A stretch of 64,000 nt of DNA from Annona cherimola (taxonomy: Eukaryota; Streptophyta; Magnoliopsida; Magnoliales; Annonaceae): contig CM059975.1 in NCBI GenBank assembly GCA_030490835.1, positions 13,831,579-13,895,578 on the forward strand, in the 5' to 3' direction. Numbering within the stretch: the first letter of the stretch is position 1; every line of letters starts with the position of its first letter. Under the pieces are notes generated by a model. That model worked only from the letters and a program-made list of their open reading frames with translations, made no database searches and was not told the origin of the DNA. A program made the position numbers and the translations under genes. Positions 1 to 11,690 of this stretch are shown here, piece by piece.

Positions 1-185
1 GTAATAAAATGATTGAACGCTAAATATTCATTTTTAAGTAGTATTTCAACGTCTAAATCATTTAAGATATCACTGCTATATTGATAAATAATTCTATAAA
101 AAAATTACTACATCTACTACATATGTAAATGGATTTAAGTATTTTTCCTAATTTACATATGAATTTACCTTTTTTAAAACATGCG
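1..185. repeat. Family A repeat fragment, cut by left edge
   Basis: AT-rich sequence that matches the middle of the foldback repeat at 57951-59010: the string around aatcatttaagatatcac, then a run like gataaataattctataa. It is one of about nine family A copies in this window. No coding potential is seen. The left end lies outside the window. Confidence 0.5.
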
Positions 186-1032
186 GACCGGACGTTAAGT
201 GCACTGTTGTAACAATAATTAGTAGACGGCAAAGAATTTCTGCTCATGGTACATATGCGGATGGAATGAGCAACAGCAAGTAGAGTCTCCATCAGTGCAT
301 AGTGTAAATTACAAACCAATCCTCTCAGGCCCTCATGCATACAACTGGAGCGGATCACATGCGGTCAAGCTGTGTGGCTGCAGTGGACAAAACTAAAAGA
401 TGACCACTCTTTATGGCTTCCAAAAAGAGGCTCATATTCATATATCATGCATGGGATCGAATCCGCTCACAAAATGGCCTGCCGAATCTACGCTGATCGC
501 GATGCGTGCAAGCATCCTAGGCAACTCCATTAGAACTCTCCCCTCGCTGCAGACTACCTCCTTTTCAAGGAGGATCCACAATTCCACATGATAGATTTAT
601 ATTTATATATATCATTCCCTTTCAGGATTTGCTACTCCAAACAAACATATCTACACTCACGACAGCATCCAGCATGATATATTATATGTGCAGCTCCTCT
701 ATATACATCTGGTTCCATTCCATTCCGTTCCCGTGCGAATGCCCCTCCACCAATATATATGAGCTAAATCTAACCAGAGATGTGCTGCTAGCTTTGATTG
801 GATTCTTCTTTGTTTTTTCCCCCACTTTTTTTAAAGGAAAAATTATACATGGGATTTGCTTTTATAGAATTATTCCTTACATAATCCCTTTCATTCTTAC
901 TATACTGGTGGTGACAGATGAAAAATTCATTTTATCTATTGTATTTAACATTGTTAGTATTGTTATCAAAATTCTTTAATTTGTCTGATATTACTATGCA
1001 TACGCTCCAACTATAAATGCATACAATCAACA
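186..1032. other. Intergenic, no gene recognised
   Basis: The open frames here (for example 400-591 and 629-979) are short, show no known family and have no plausible splice continuation. I see nothing I can name. Confidence 0.5.
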
Positions 1033-1365
1033 TAATAAAACAGTTTAATATTGAATATTAATTTTGAAGTAATATTTTTAATGTCTAAACTATCTAAGAT
1101 ATTATTATTATTATGTAGATAAATAATTTTATAAAATATTATTAAATTCTAATACATACATGAATGAATTTAGGAATTTTTATGTAAATGGGTCTAAGTA
1201 TTTTTTTAATTTATAAATAAATATATTTATTTTAAACACGTATGATCATGCACTTATTTGATTTAGATAAAATTTAATCTTCTAGTTAAACAAATAATGT
1301 TAAATATAATGAATAAATACGATTCGTATTAATCATCAACATATTAAAAAATGAAAAAAGTTCCG
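1033..1365. repeat. Family A repeat copy
   Basis: Starts near cataataaaacagtttaata and runs to a sequence like aatattgttaaatataatgaa followed by catcaacatattaaaa. This is the same order of blocks as the copies at 16500, 22562 and 57951. The terminal palindromes are missing or decayed. Confidence 0.5.
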
Positions 1366-2299
1366 TCGAAACACCCGAGATGGAGTGTGCGTGTGTATAT
1401 GTGCACACAGTTATACACACCTTAGCAAACCTTGTGCCGACCTCGATCTTTTCAGATTCCTGTCAATCAGTCCGGATCGTAGATGGTATTTTATAAGCAG
1501 TCTGCCAATGTGAGGTTCGCACCAAAATTTATCATCTGCAGTAGGAAAATATAAAAACCATGAAATTTTTTATATTATTATATATACCTCTTTAAGAAGA
1601 ATGTTGAATGCCCAGAATATTATTGTTTCTCAAAAGTTATTTGATCTGCGAATATTAACATATGCAAATGGAAAATACCGATATTTGTTTTCGCTATTGC
1701 AGGGAAGTTCGTCTGACTTGTCAGAATTATTTAAATATTTATGAAGGGAGAAAGTGGCAAGCATGAGGTGATCTTTATTCCCTTTTATTGTTGGAATTAC
1801 TCACGTATGTATTAAGTACTAAAGTAGTAGATGACTCGAAATTGAAAATAAAAGTAGTATATGATTCTAATTATGTATCTATAGAAGAACCTTACTTACT
1901 AATGGTGCTTCAGCGCAGGTTTGAATTCCCTGTCAATCAGTTTGGCTTGTGAATAGGCAAAAACTACGAAAAGCAGATGGCCGGTAGTTCAATATTCAAG
2001 AGCATTTATCTAAAACAAAAATTAAGAATCAGAAGAACCTTTGTGAGTGATGGTGCTTCAGCACTGGCATGCATTCCTGTCAATCAGATCAGTTTGGATT
2101 CGTCAGAAGGTATACACTATGAAAAGCAGATGGTAGGTCAATATCCAAGAGCATGTATTTAAAACAAAAGAACATGAATCAGCGTTATATATATTTTGAG
2201 CCCTCTGTTTGTTTAGTGATCAAGCAAGCATTAAGCATGGTTCTTACTTCGGCTAAGACAAATCTGATAATGGTCTATCCATCATCTATTGTTTCTCAC
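1366..2299. repeat. Intergenic with degenerate tandem repeat (about 1884-2180)
   Basis: Two adjacent diverged units of roughly 145 bp share the blocks cctgtcaatcag, gaaaagcagatgg, caatatccaagagcat (with changes) and taaaacaaaa. The first unit covers about 1884-2040 and the second about 2041-2180. A third isolated cctgtcaatcag lies near 1460. No protein family is recognised in any frame. Confidence 0.45.
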
Positions 2300-2631
2300 G
2301 CATGTATTTAACTTTCTTCTCTCAATTGACCCCATCTCCTCTCCTGTTGGGGTTATCGTTGATAAGATCAAGTCTATTCTTTTACTTTCTCCCCATGTTA
2401 CGGCTCATCATATCCTTAGGCAAGGCAATGCTGTGACACATGCTTTGGCCGATTCTCTGTCTGTTTCGTCTGTCGATCATCAAGTTTGGTGGGGCATCCC
2501 CCCAGCTATTCATGAGAAAATTTGTATAGACAATTTTTTGGAAATGAATCTTGGTTCTTCCTATCCCCCTGCCCTAGACGCGATCTAGGGTGGTGAGATA
2601 GGTTGTTTCCATTTATCAAAAAAAAAAAAAA
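2300..2631 (+). mobile_element. 5'-truncated LINE fragment: RNase H C-terminus plus poly(A)
   Basis: The + strand open frame contains a segment with HVTAHHILRQGNAVTHALAD. This is the late part of the RNase H domain typical of plant L1-type LINE polyproteins (helix, His-Ile-x-Arg-x-x-Asn, Ala-His-Ala-Leu). A short tail (WWGIPP, then a stop near 2586) is followed after about 30 bp by a 14-nt poly(A) at 2618-2631. Truncation at the 5' end and the A-tail fit target-primed retroposition. No reverse transcriptase part is present, so it is a dead copy. I could not fix the 5' end or a target duplication. Confidence 0.7.
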
Positions 2632-3587
2632 GTATTTGTCTTCCCATTTTTCGATTTCTATTTCATACTTACTAATTTTTCAGAAGCACCTCTATATATA
2701 TATATATTGGTTTTTAGAAACTGATTGCATTGGTTGTATTTCAAAATATTTGTTAAAATTTCAGCGCGGTTAAGTAATTCTCAAACTTCGAGGGGCTATT
2801 GTTCACCCTCAACCCCATGTAGTCCCGTCCATGATATTGACAACCAATGTTGTAGCCAAAACTACATTTCGTAGCGTAGTGTATAGTTTTGTACCCAAAT
2901 GTAAATTTCAATGCTTAAGTTATTATTATTTGCAACCGAATTCTTATCACAAGAAGAATGTACAAATGATAGTCACGCCGTAAGTTGAGTCTAATTTGAA
3001 GAAGGCTTTGATAAGGATGAGTTTGTAGAATGTGGCTTGAAGCTAATGAACAGATGGGAATGTAAGGATTCAAACACCTCAGTATCCTATGTAACTAGGA
3101 GCATGACTTAAAAGGTGCACTTATTCGTCAGCCTAGCTCATCCAATTCTATATCACTATCAACCTCATTGAAGCTAATACGAGAAGTTGATCAGTTAGTG
3201 GTCCAATCGAAATATCTAATCAAGAACACATTCTCGTGTTTCGTAAATGTATGCATCTAAACATATATAGCTTATATTTGGGCAACTGGATTATTGTATT
3301 TTTTAATTCATATATATCCAAGTATGTGAAAGCTTTGGAGCTGATTGATTCTATGCCGACGTAGCCAATAGAAATTCGCTTATGAAAATCATTTATACTT
3401 GTTCCTTTTGATCAAGTCGCTTTTTTCTCTCACAAGCTTCTTTTAATATTTGCGCTGTCTGGTTTCTTTGGTTGAACTGGTTCCAGCTTTCAAAGTGCAG
3501 GGAATGTTTTTTGTGCTCGCGTGCTTCTAGAGAAAAACAACGCCAAAAAAGGTAACTATTTTCAAATTCTCCATTTTACAAGGATGG
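2632..3587. other. Intergenic, nothing recognised
   Basis: AT-rich sequence without a long open frame. It has a short (TA)n run near 2693-2706 and no family I can name. Confidence 0.5.
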
Positions 3588-3595
3588 GTTTGTCC

Positions 3596-4171
3596 TAAGG
3601 GTGTAAATGGATTGGATTTGCTAGGTTGCTACTTAAATTTACTCTCAACTCATTTAAAAAATTTTAACTTTAATTTATTTATAAAACCTTAACCCTAATT
3701 TGTTTATAACCCATTTATTAACAGCTTGGCGGGTTGTTAATATGTTGTTGTCTAAAATGATTGTTAGCACATCTATACAAACTAATTTATTTATTTTTTG
3801 ATTGGCAACAAATTAATTTGTTAAAATTATATGAAATAAATCAGAACTAGGTTCTTGAATTATAAAATAATATTGATAGCTTATAAACATTCTTGATAAT
3901 ATAACAGATAACAAATAGTTGATCCAAGTTAAAAGAGTTAAGACATTTAATACTTGAGTTATATACTTAGGATATACTGGTTGGGTGGGTTATATAAGTT
4001 AAACATGTACTAAACGGTTTGACGGGTTACACTCAATCTGTTTATTATGTTTAAATGATTCGCTGAATTGACAGATTGCAATCCATTTACATAAAAGGTT
4101 AAATCCGAACTTATATATAAACGGGCTGAATGAACAAGTTAGCAAGTTAACCCATTTATTCTGCACCCCTA
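3596..4171. mobile_element. Non-autonomous hAT-type element
   Basis: The left end reads TAAGGGTGTAAATGG. The right end reads CTGCACCCCTA, whose complement begins TAGGGGTGCAG. The element is flanked by perfect 8-bp direct repeats GTTTGTCC at 3588-3595 and 4172-4179. An 8-bp target duplication with short TAGGG-type inverted ends is the signature of hAT transposons. The interior (576 bp) encodes nothing and repeats the motif aacccattta. The same interior theme recurs in the element at about 25126-26095. Confidence 0.85.
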
Positions 4172-4179
4172 GTTTGTCC

Positions 4180-5464
4180 AATAAATTAAATTGATTTTTT
4201 GGCCCCTCTCGTCAGGTGCACAAGAAGACACTTTGGATACTAAACTTGTTCTGTTCTCAAATCTAGCCCTAAAAAAATCATTTGAAAATGAAAGACTGGT
4301 GCATGCTGAGTACCGATAATGACCAAATGAATAAGAAGATGGAAATTTTCTCTTCCGTTAATTCCGATATTATGAGTAATGCTCATCACGTATTAGCAAA
4401 AAAAAAAAGCTTAATTATGCAAGGCTTACAACATTTTCCATATGCCAAACCAATCACAATCTAGCTCATGGATGCAAGGATATTAGAGCTCTCTACGTGA
4501 AAAATATCCTTCCCAAAGTATCATTACTTGTAAAAACTCAACATTCCGGGGAAATATTCTTTTTTTTTGGGAGGCTGGGGGCCTTAGATGAAATAACAAA
4601 ATTGACTAAAAACATAACGGCTCATAAGATTTGATGATAAACACGAATATTAATGATTGAAAATGCAAATAAGAATAAAAAATTATTAAGGGCAGCTGAC
4701 ACAGATTAGAAGAAAATTAAAAGGAAGAAAAAACTTTCGCTGCAACATATTTTATTGCTAAAAATAAAATATGCTGTAATGCTCCTTCTCTCGCTTAATG
4801 TTCCGAGCATCTAAAATATTACGTTAAAAAATTCGGTAAAAAATAGAAATACATAAACAAGTTCTACTTGATAGGAAAGCATCGAGCTAACAAGACAGGG
4901 AAAGAAAAAGCATCCACCCATTGTAACAAACTGTCGAAAGCAACTTCATGAAATGTTGAGGATTAAAGAAGCGATTGAAATGGTTGCGGATCAGTACCCA
5001 GTCATATCTTTTAATCGAGGAAAAAAAAGGTGCCCGGTCACATCTAAAAGCGACAGTCAGCGGTCAGCGCCCGCAGGCAAACCGGAACGAAATTGCTGGC
5101 CTAGGCCGAGTCAGGACAACCGGTGCTCCGATCTTCTTTTAACGGTCTTAATACGATTTAAAACGTAGGACTCAGCACATGTTAATGATTAGAGCTGACA
5201 ATCAATTAATTTGGATTATGGTCATATTGATTTTATATCATATTTTTAATGTATATATTTATAATCATTTTAATTTCTATTATATTGAGTTTAAAAACAT
5301 TCTTACAAATTTTGGTAAGAGAGTTTATTTCTATCTATTTTTGTGGAAACATACAGCACCTAAAGTATCAGTGTTCAGACTTATTCATGCATCTGTAAGG
5401 AGTCGAACCAAGCACATGTGAGTTGTTGTGCTCATGCCTTCACCATGGTCATGGTGCCCGGTTA
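4180..5464. other. Intergenic, nothing recognised
   Basis: No coding region can be supported. The frames at 4282-4464 and 4953-5168 are short and resemble no family I know. Confidence 0.5.
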
Positions 5465-5775
5465 GTATACCATGTTTTTGCTATAGCTGAAACATTTCAA
5501 ACCGAAATTTTTTAATTTAAAATTTTTCATTCTTCATAATTACTTAATTTTTAATTAATTAATTATTATTTTCATATAAATTACTCTAATTTTTAATTAT
5601 TTTTACATAACTATCTATACAATTAACATATTTATTTTAATTTTATTTTTTTTATTCTTTATCATTGTGCTTATCATATCACATCATTTTTCTTTAATTA
5701 TGAAACTTTTATGTTAAATTTTTTTTTTCAAAAGTTTATCATTTTTCAAACACACCAATAATATAAAACTTATTT
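5465..5775. repeat. Family D MITE-like repeat
   Basis: AT-rich block containing the family D strings acataactatctatacaat, ttattttaattttatt and catatcacatcatttttc, ending near tttcaaacacacc. The same string order is seen at 21470-21730, 26290-26590 and 55450-55690. Ends and target duplication are not resolved. Confidence 0.45.
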
Positions 5776-6987
5776 CAACACTAAAAACAATAAGGTACTC
5801 GAAGATTTTTTTTCCGATGGACAGTACTTGAAGAAATTATACATGCAGAAAATGGATTAAAATGAGGAGAATTCATTTACCAAGAACTGAAATCGGATAT
5901 GATTGATTAGCGGTTTTATCCATATCCAAAATAAACTCTGCAAGTCTGGCTAGACATGTAGTTGCATTCGAACATGTGTGTTTTCAAATTTTATGTAATT
6001 GATTTTATAATTTTTTCGAGTCTTCACAAGATTAACCTTATGATTGAGTAAAATAAAATATTTTTCTTCTTTATTTGGTTAAAAATCACAAATTCATAAG
6101 GTTGAAATGCCCTAAAATAATTTTAAAATCTTTTTCTTACACAAATCACAAGCATTTGGTCTGTTTAGCAAAAGTTTTTGAACAGTATAGGTTAAGTTCG
6201 AAATATGCATAAATACACCTACTAACATAGCCATTATATATGCATGCTTATAGGATTTATTTCACAAAAAAAAAACTCCTGTTGGATCAGGTTGTCAACT
6301 TTTCGAATCTGCAACACGAAATATTGAGTTCTAACACATTTGCTTACAATTTTTTTTTTTTTTTAATCCATGCATCTACCACTCTATCTCATTTTTGGTT
6401 TTGTTTCATTGAATGAGGAAAGAATAAAAGGTTTATATTCTTTATGTAATGTTGCACATTATCATGCATAGAATTTATTTAATGAACATGTGGCTAAATA
6501 TTTTGAATTTTTATTGGCTCCAGCTCAACCTTAAATCAAAAATCCAGCAAACCCAAGAACATTGAATGCAAAAAGCCAATGATATGTATCTTCTTATTCC
6601 AGCAGATTTTGATAAAATTTTAATCTATATTATTCTAATTCATTTTGTGGCCAATATCCTTTCTAAATATGTTGAAAAAAAATTCTGTTTCTTTTTTTTA
6701 AAAAACTTTCTTAGAACCAAACAATTCAATTAGTTGGGACATGGTCTACAGTCATGTAATATTTTGGATTTTGGGTTACATATACAGCCAACAGAAATGT
6801 AACTTCCTTTGAAATTTTGCAACTTGACCCAGCTTAGTCAATGTTTAAGGTCCCCACTACACCAATCACCGGCCTCACAAAAGACCAAGGCCTACCTGTT
6901 ACGCTGTGTGCGAGCATGTATAAAGAATTTTTTGTTGCTAAAGCACATGCATATAATATATAGAGAGGGATTTTATCAAGGGAATGA
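5776..6987. other. Intergenic, nothing recognised
   Basis: AT-rich DNA without recognisable genes. The frame 6809-7030 has no family resemblance and runs into the repeat that follows. Confidence 0.5.
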
Positions 6988-7344
6988 TTCCTCGCACCCG
7001 GGTGCACTTAAGCTCGGTTGCTGTATTTAATTTATTTTTTTATATATACATTTTAAATTTTTTATACAACTGTTAATCTAAGTGTATTTAATATGTGTAT
7101 CAAGTTTTACCTTTTTGGAGATTTTTAGATATTTTTATTTTTAAAATTAGTAGCATTTTCAGTAATTTAAAATTACTAAAATATTAATGATCTTCAAAAA
7201 AAATTTTAAAAAATTTTAAAAATCTTCAAAAATGGTAAAACTTGATGCATATATTAAATACGCTTAGATTAACAGTTATATAAAAAATTTTAAAAAATAA
7301 AAATAAGTTAAAGCACCCAGGTGCACTGTATCAGGGTCGTTTTA
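6988..7344. repeat. Family C foldback element
   Basis: The left end contains gcacccgggtgcactta and the right end gcacccaggtgcact. Between them is a near-palindromic AT-rich core: the left arm (tgttaatctaagtgtattta, then caagttttacc) returns as its complement in the right arm (ggtaaaacttgatgc, then ttagattaacag). Related copies are at 21015-21291 and 23120-23385. Confidence 0.65.
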
Positions 7345-8060
7345 TCTAATACTATCAACTTATCATAATTGGCTTAAAATGGGACTCTTATGCACTTATA
7401 TAATCATTTATCCATGTATAAATTCTGTTTTAGATCGTTTACATGTTAAAAAAGCAACTTCGAAATTGTTTATTTACATCAAGTTATTTTATTACATTGA
7501 ACTTATTCTATTTTTATATGGATTCATATACATATTTAATTTAGATAAAAATTAGTATGCTATTAAAATAAACAATTTCAAATACAATGGATGAAGCAAA
7601 TTATTATTTTATGATCATGTAGAGTCTATTTTAAGCCGGTTGTATCATAAGTTATAGTATAATTAACTGCACTTAAATATTTCATATATATATAATATAT
7701 ATGAGAATGCTTCCAGTGTAGTCAGACTACAACATAATTACAGTGTAATCCACTATAAATAGGTCTCACATGTATTAAAATATAATAATACACTATGTAA
7801 TTATTTATTTATATAAAAACCGTATTCTTAGATAATTTATATATTGAAAATACAACTTTAAAATTAATATTTACGTTAAACTATCTTATTATGTCAATTT
7901 TTGTACTATTTTAAAATGGGGCATATATAAATTTGATTTAGATGAAAATTGATATACTATTAAGGTAAATAATTTTCAATATAATGGGAAGGATAGATGT
8001 TAATTTCATGATTAAGTGGGCCCTATTTTGTAGCGGACTACACTTAATTATGCTGCTGTA
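7345..8060. repeat. Two family B repeats around a (TA)n tract
   Basis: One copy runs from about 7345 to 7680 and a second from about 7700 to 8060, separated by the tract tatatatataatatatat at 7684-7702. Both contain the family B blocks: cataattacagtgtaat, a middle with ataatcatttatccatg, and a right part like gatcatgtagagtctatttt. No coding potential. Confidence 0.55.
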
Positions 8061-8583
8061 TAAATGCACTCAAATATTATCCTAAAGCCTTGCAACTAAA
8101 GGTAAATAATTTATTTGCAAGTAAGCATATGCCACGAAATATTTGCAAGAAAATGATGTCCATAGTAACAAATTTTAACTTCTTGCAATAAAACAAATTA
8201 GTTGAAAAAAAATCAAACGTCTTGTAATGACCCGCAATGATGAAGACTTCAATGATATCGGCGACAACGAACTACTAACTAAATTTATATAATCTACAGT
8301 GCAATATGGTCCCACTTATCTTACCAACGCCCTGGATGAATTAATTTGGGTGGTTTGGTGTACGTAATTAGGATTCACGTCGGCCGAGCTGCAAGATATT
8401 TAACATATTTGAAAAGCCAACTACTGTTACAAGTCAAGCTCTGACCTACCAAATCCACCAATATCTCTACGTAATTTAATTCGACGTCGTCATGCTACAT
8501 TTTTCATCCTAGCGGCTCCATCAATGCACCCTTTTCTTCGATTTTTTAAACCCATCTTATCATTATTATTGACGAGTTATATC

Positions 8584-8614
<31 letters not shown>

Positions 8615-9469
8615 AGGTTTGGTTCCTTACTAGAATTGAGACGTTGAATGGGTCTTCTTGCATCCCAGGCTCGTACATTTGACAAGAGGTTTCTTCCGAA
8701 AACATCTCTTTTGCGTCCCGAGTTTCAACTTTCAAAGCTGCTGAAAGTTTCCACCCTTCTAGGTAGTAAAATGACTGGTTTGTCCGCAATAGGCCTGGAT
8801 GTCATTTTCCTAGAAGACTTTTGGAAACAAGAAGCTAATTATTACGAACGTGGGATTCGGAGCTGCGACTTGATTGTGGATAAATCATTTTACAGCCCAT
8901 GAATGTGGTTGGATTAAAAATAAAAAAGAAAATTGGTGTAGGTTTGGCCTTGGACTGAAGTGTACCGGCTCAAAACTTGAGCTAACCCACCCCCAATTAA
9001 TTGGACTAAAGCTTGGTTATCTTCAAATTTACAAATCATTTTTGTAAACAAATCAACATAAATCATTAGCGAGCTTAGTTCTTCATCTTGTGCCCTCATA
9101 AAAAACTCTTCCTTAAATCATTTACTACTCAGAGACAATTGAAACACTGGGTAAATTCTAAGCAGAGAAACAGAAATCCATAAAAAAAAAAAAAAAAAAA
9201 TTATGATGAAATCCATGGATTAATGTTCCAAAATGGAGATGACTGCCAGCTACTGAATTTCATGAGAGATGGCTCACCACCTTCACATCAACTGCAGTAT
9301 AAGGATTTCCGTGTAAATATCAGGTAATTTCATGGAAATCCATAAGATAATCAGAAGATGCATAGCAGCTCACGTTATCTGAAAATAACCAGCCAACCTC
9401 TCAGAGGAATTAGGCTGTTGGAGTCTTGTTAAATACCAAGTCCACGGGTGATGAAGTCTTCTGAGGCAT
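8061..9469. other. Intergenic 5' of the germin-like gene, no gene recognised
   Basis: Contains a long T tract (about 8583-8607) and an A tract (about 9183-9200), which may mark decayed retro-insertions. The frames 8577-8789 (-) and 8648-8902 (+) overlap on opposite strands and resemble no family. Confidence 0.45.
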
Positions 9470-9473
9470 ATGC

Positions 9474-9483
9474 ATATATAGAT
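9474..9483 (+). promoter_or_regulatory. Putative TATA box of germin-like gene
   Basis: The sequence tatatagata lies about 115 bp upstream of the ATG at 9595. It would place transcription start near 9505 and leave a purine-rich 5' leader of about 90 nt. Assigned by position and motif only. Confidence 0.45.
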
Positions 9484-9594
9484 ACCTGGTTTTCTTACCC
9501 AAACCACAAACTCGAAAAGAAAAGAAAAGGAAGTAAGAAAGAAAAGAAAAAAAAAAAAAAAAAACTTCCCAGCGTTTGAATACAGAAGAAAATC

Positions 9595-10260
9595 ATGGCT
9601 CAATTCACCATCAGACTCCCCTGCTTGCTGTTTCTTTCCTTGATGCTCTTCTGCTCTTGTCCATCTTCTTGTGATCCTGATCCTCTTCAGGACTTCTGCG
9701 TTGCTGCTTCCAGCTCCACTGGCACAACTGTCAATGGATTTCCATGCAAGCCTGCTTCCCAAGTAACACAAGATGACTTCTTCTCTAGGGCCCTGAGCCA
9801 GAAGGGCAAAACTGATAATCTTTTCGGCTCTAATGTGACTTCAGCTAATGTCGTCAGCTTCCCTGGCCTCAACACCCTCGGGCTGTCGATGAATCGTGTG
9901 GACTTCGCACCTGGAGGAATCAACCCACCCCATTCGCATCCCCGCGCAAGCGAGCTCGGGCTTGTCGTCAAGGGACAGCTGCTGGTTGGGTTCGTGACCA
10001 CTGGCAATGTCTTCTTCTCCAAGGTTTTGAATGCTGGGGAGTCGTTCATCATTCCTAGAGGGCTGATACACTTCCAGTACAATGTGGGGAAGGAAAAAGC
10101 TCTTGCCATCACATCTTTCGACAGCCAGTTGCCGGGGGCCGTGGTCATGCCGCTCAACCTCTTCGCTGCCAAACCAGCTCTTCCTGATGAAGTCTTGGCC
10201 AAGACCTTCCAGGTGGACCAACAGATTGTGAAAGTCATCAAGTCCAAGTTCGGTTCTTAA
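9595..10260 (+). CDS. Germin-like protein (cupin), 221 aa, intronless
   Basis: Apoplastic germin-like protein of the cupin superfamily. Such proteins are secreted, metal-binding hexamers; family members act as superoxide dismutase, oxalate oxidase or structural wall proteins. Residues 1-26 form a hydrophobic signal peptide. The conserved cysteine pair is C35 and C51, and N80-V-T is a possible glycosylation site. Cupin box 1 has the metal ligands H113, H115 and E120 (PPHSHPRASE). Box 2 has the fourth ligand H159 (PRGLIHF). The KGQ and PRG tripeptides sit at the usual positions. The length equals the family norm and the frame is complete with no intron. A TATA-like box lies upstream and AATAAA lies 149 nt after the stop. 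The oxalate-oxidase or SOD activity cannot be decided from sequence. The long reverse-strand frames over this gene are shadows. Confidence 0.95.
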   Translation: MAQFTIRLPCLLFLSLMLFCSCPSSCDPDPLQDFCVAASSSTGTTVNGFPCKPASQVTQDDFFSRALSQKGKTDNLFGSNVTSANVVSFPGLNTLGLSMNRVDFAPGGINPPHSHPRASELGLVVKGQLLVGFVTTGNVFFSKVLNAGESFIIPRGLIHFQYNVGKEKALAITSFDSQLPGAVVMPLNLFAAKPALPDEVLAKTFQVDQQIVKVIKSKFGS

Positions 10261-10408
10261 GCTGTTCTGCTGATGCTTTGTTCTGTTTTCCTATTCTGTT
10301 TCTCATCTCCCTTCCCTTCTCCTTCAATGCAGTCTCTTGTAATTTCTTTCATTCTTTCTGTTTCCTGCAATTATTGGAAGTGTGGGTGGTTGTAGTTCCG
10401 TTTGATTC

Positions 10409-10414
10409 AATAAA
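10409..10414 (+). terminator. Poly(A) signal of germin-like gene
   Basis: Canonical AATAAA in a T-rich 3' UTR, 149 nt downstream of the germin-like stop codon. Confidence 0.6.
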
Positions 10415-10469
10415 ACAGCAGCCCATATCATTGTCTGGTGTTTCTACAGTAAAATCAAAAGAAAGCTAA

Positions 10470-11690
10470 ATTTCTTCTTGGCTGATTTGTCATTTCATCT
10501 TATTTCTCTCTTGCTTTCGATTAGATTAATCTTAAGTAAAATCTGTTTGATTCTGTGTGTATGATTGGATGAACAAGCTCCTGGTGCAAAAACGAGCTTT
10601 CATTACTTTTCTTTTCTTTTTTTTAAATAGCTTTTATGGGGATGCTAAGTTTTTTTTAATAGTAGGGAGAAAAAAATTTCCTTCATTCTTTCCCATACAC
10701 TTCTTTTTTATTCACAGCTTTTAAGCATGCTTTATTATTTATTTGTATTTTAATTATTGATTTTATCTCAGTGACTTGTCGAGCTCCATCTGCATACAGG
10801 TAATTCAGTATCCTAGAGACGCGAAAAATTGTATGAATTGCCGGACAAAAAAACCAAGACTATTTAAGTAACTATTATTTGCTGTCGTTTATGAGGATTT
10901 GGTATTTGGATCACGCGTATGCCGAACAGGTAAGCACACAGCATGAAAATAAAACTATTCCCTATTCAAAATTTCAAGCATTTTGTACATATTTGAGAAG
11001 CAAATTCATGGGGAAATTTGCTGGAACTATCATCATCGGTAATTGCTTAACTTTACAACTTCAAAGAAAGTTACAGCACAAGCTAACTTTAATGCTGTTT
11101 GTTCCCTCACACAGGCATGCAATTTGAACGACGACGGTTGTCATTTCAAGATTGTCAAGCTCCCGACTACAGTCCATGGCCATACGTCCTTGCCAAATGT
11201 TTACAGGTCAACCTACAATAGCATGTGAACAACAATTTGAGAAAAGCCCATTAATTGAAAACAAAAGGTTTTAAGAAATAATGGCAACCTGCAATAGCAT
11301 GTAAGCCACAATTTAAGAAACGCCAATTAACTGAAATCATAAAAATTAAGAAATAATGGCAACTAGCAACGACCCAATTGAACAGCAAAGCAACAGGGAA
11401 AAAAAAAACTAGCCTGATAATCTACAAGAGGCGAATGCAAGCTTACCAGAGAAACTCAACCAGATAACCAACACAAAGGTTGAACTCCTATGGATGGGGA
11501 TAACCGCTGATATCTGTCATGTTCAGATGGAAAAACAAATAAATAAAATGCTATATGTGCCTTTTATGGTCACCACTTTTCTCTAATAAAACCTTCAATA
11601 GTCCATGTCAGCTAAGAAAAAGTAACATTCCAATCCAGGTTATAGCTTACTTCGACTTTCAAATGGGTTACTTTAATAAATGCCTTCCAT
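10470..11690. other. Intergenic between germin-like gene (+) and RSMD (-), convergent
   Basis: No exon could be supported. Around 11213-11365 an imperfect tandem repeat of about 76 bp is visible (tacaatagcatgtgaacaac / tgcaatagcatgtaagccac, each followed by aagaaataatggcaac). The end next to 11691 probably contains the 3' UTR of the minus-strand RSMD gene. Confidence 0.5.

Noticed and set aside
9370..10247. Antisense frames of 126-186 aa over the germin-like gene
   Set aside because: Shadows caused by the GC-richer coding sequence; the plus strand has the complete conserved protein.
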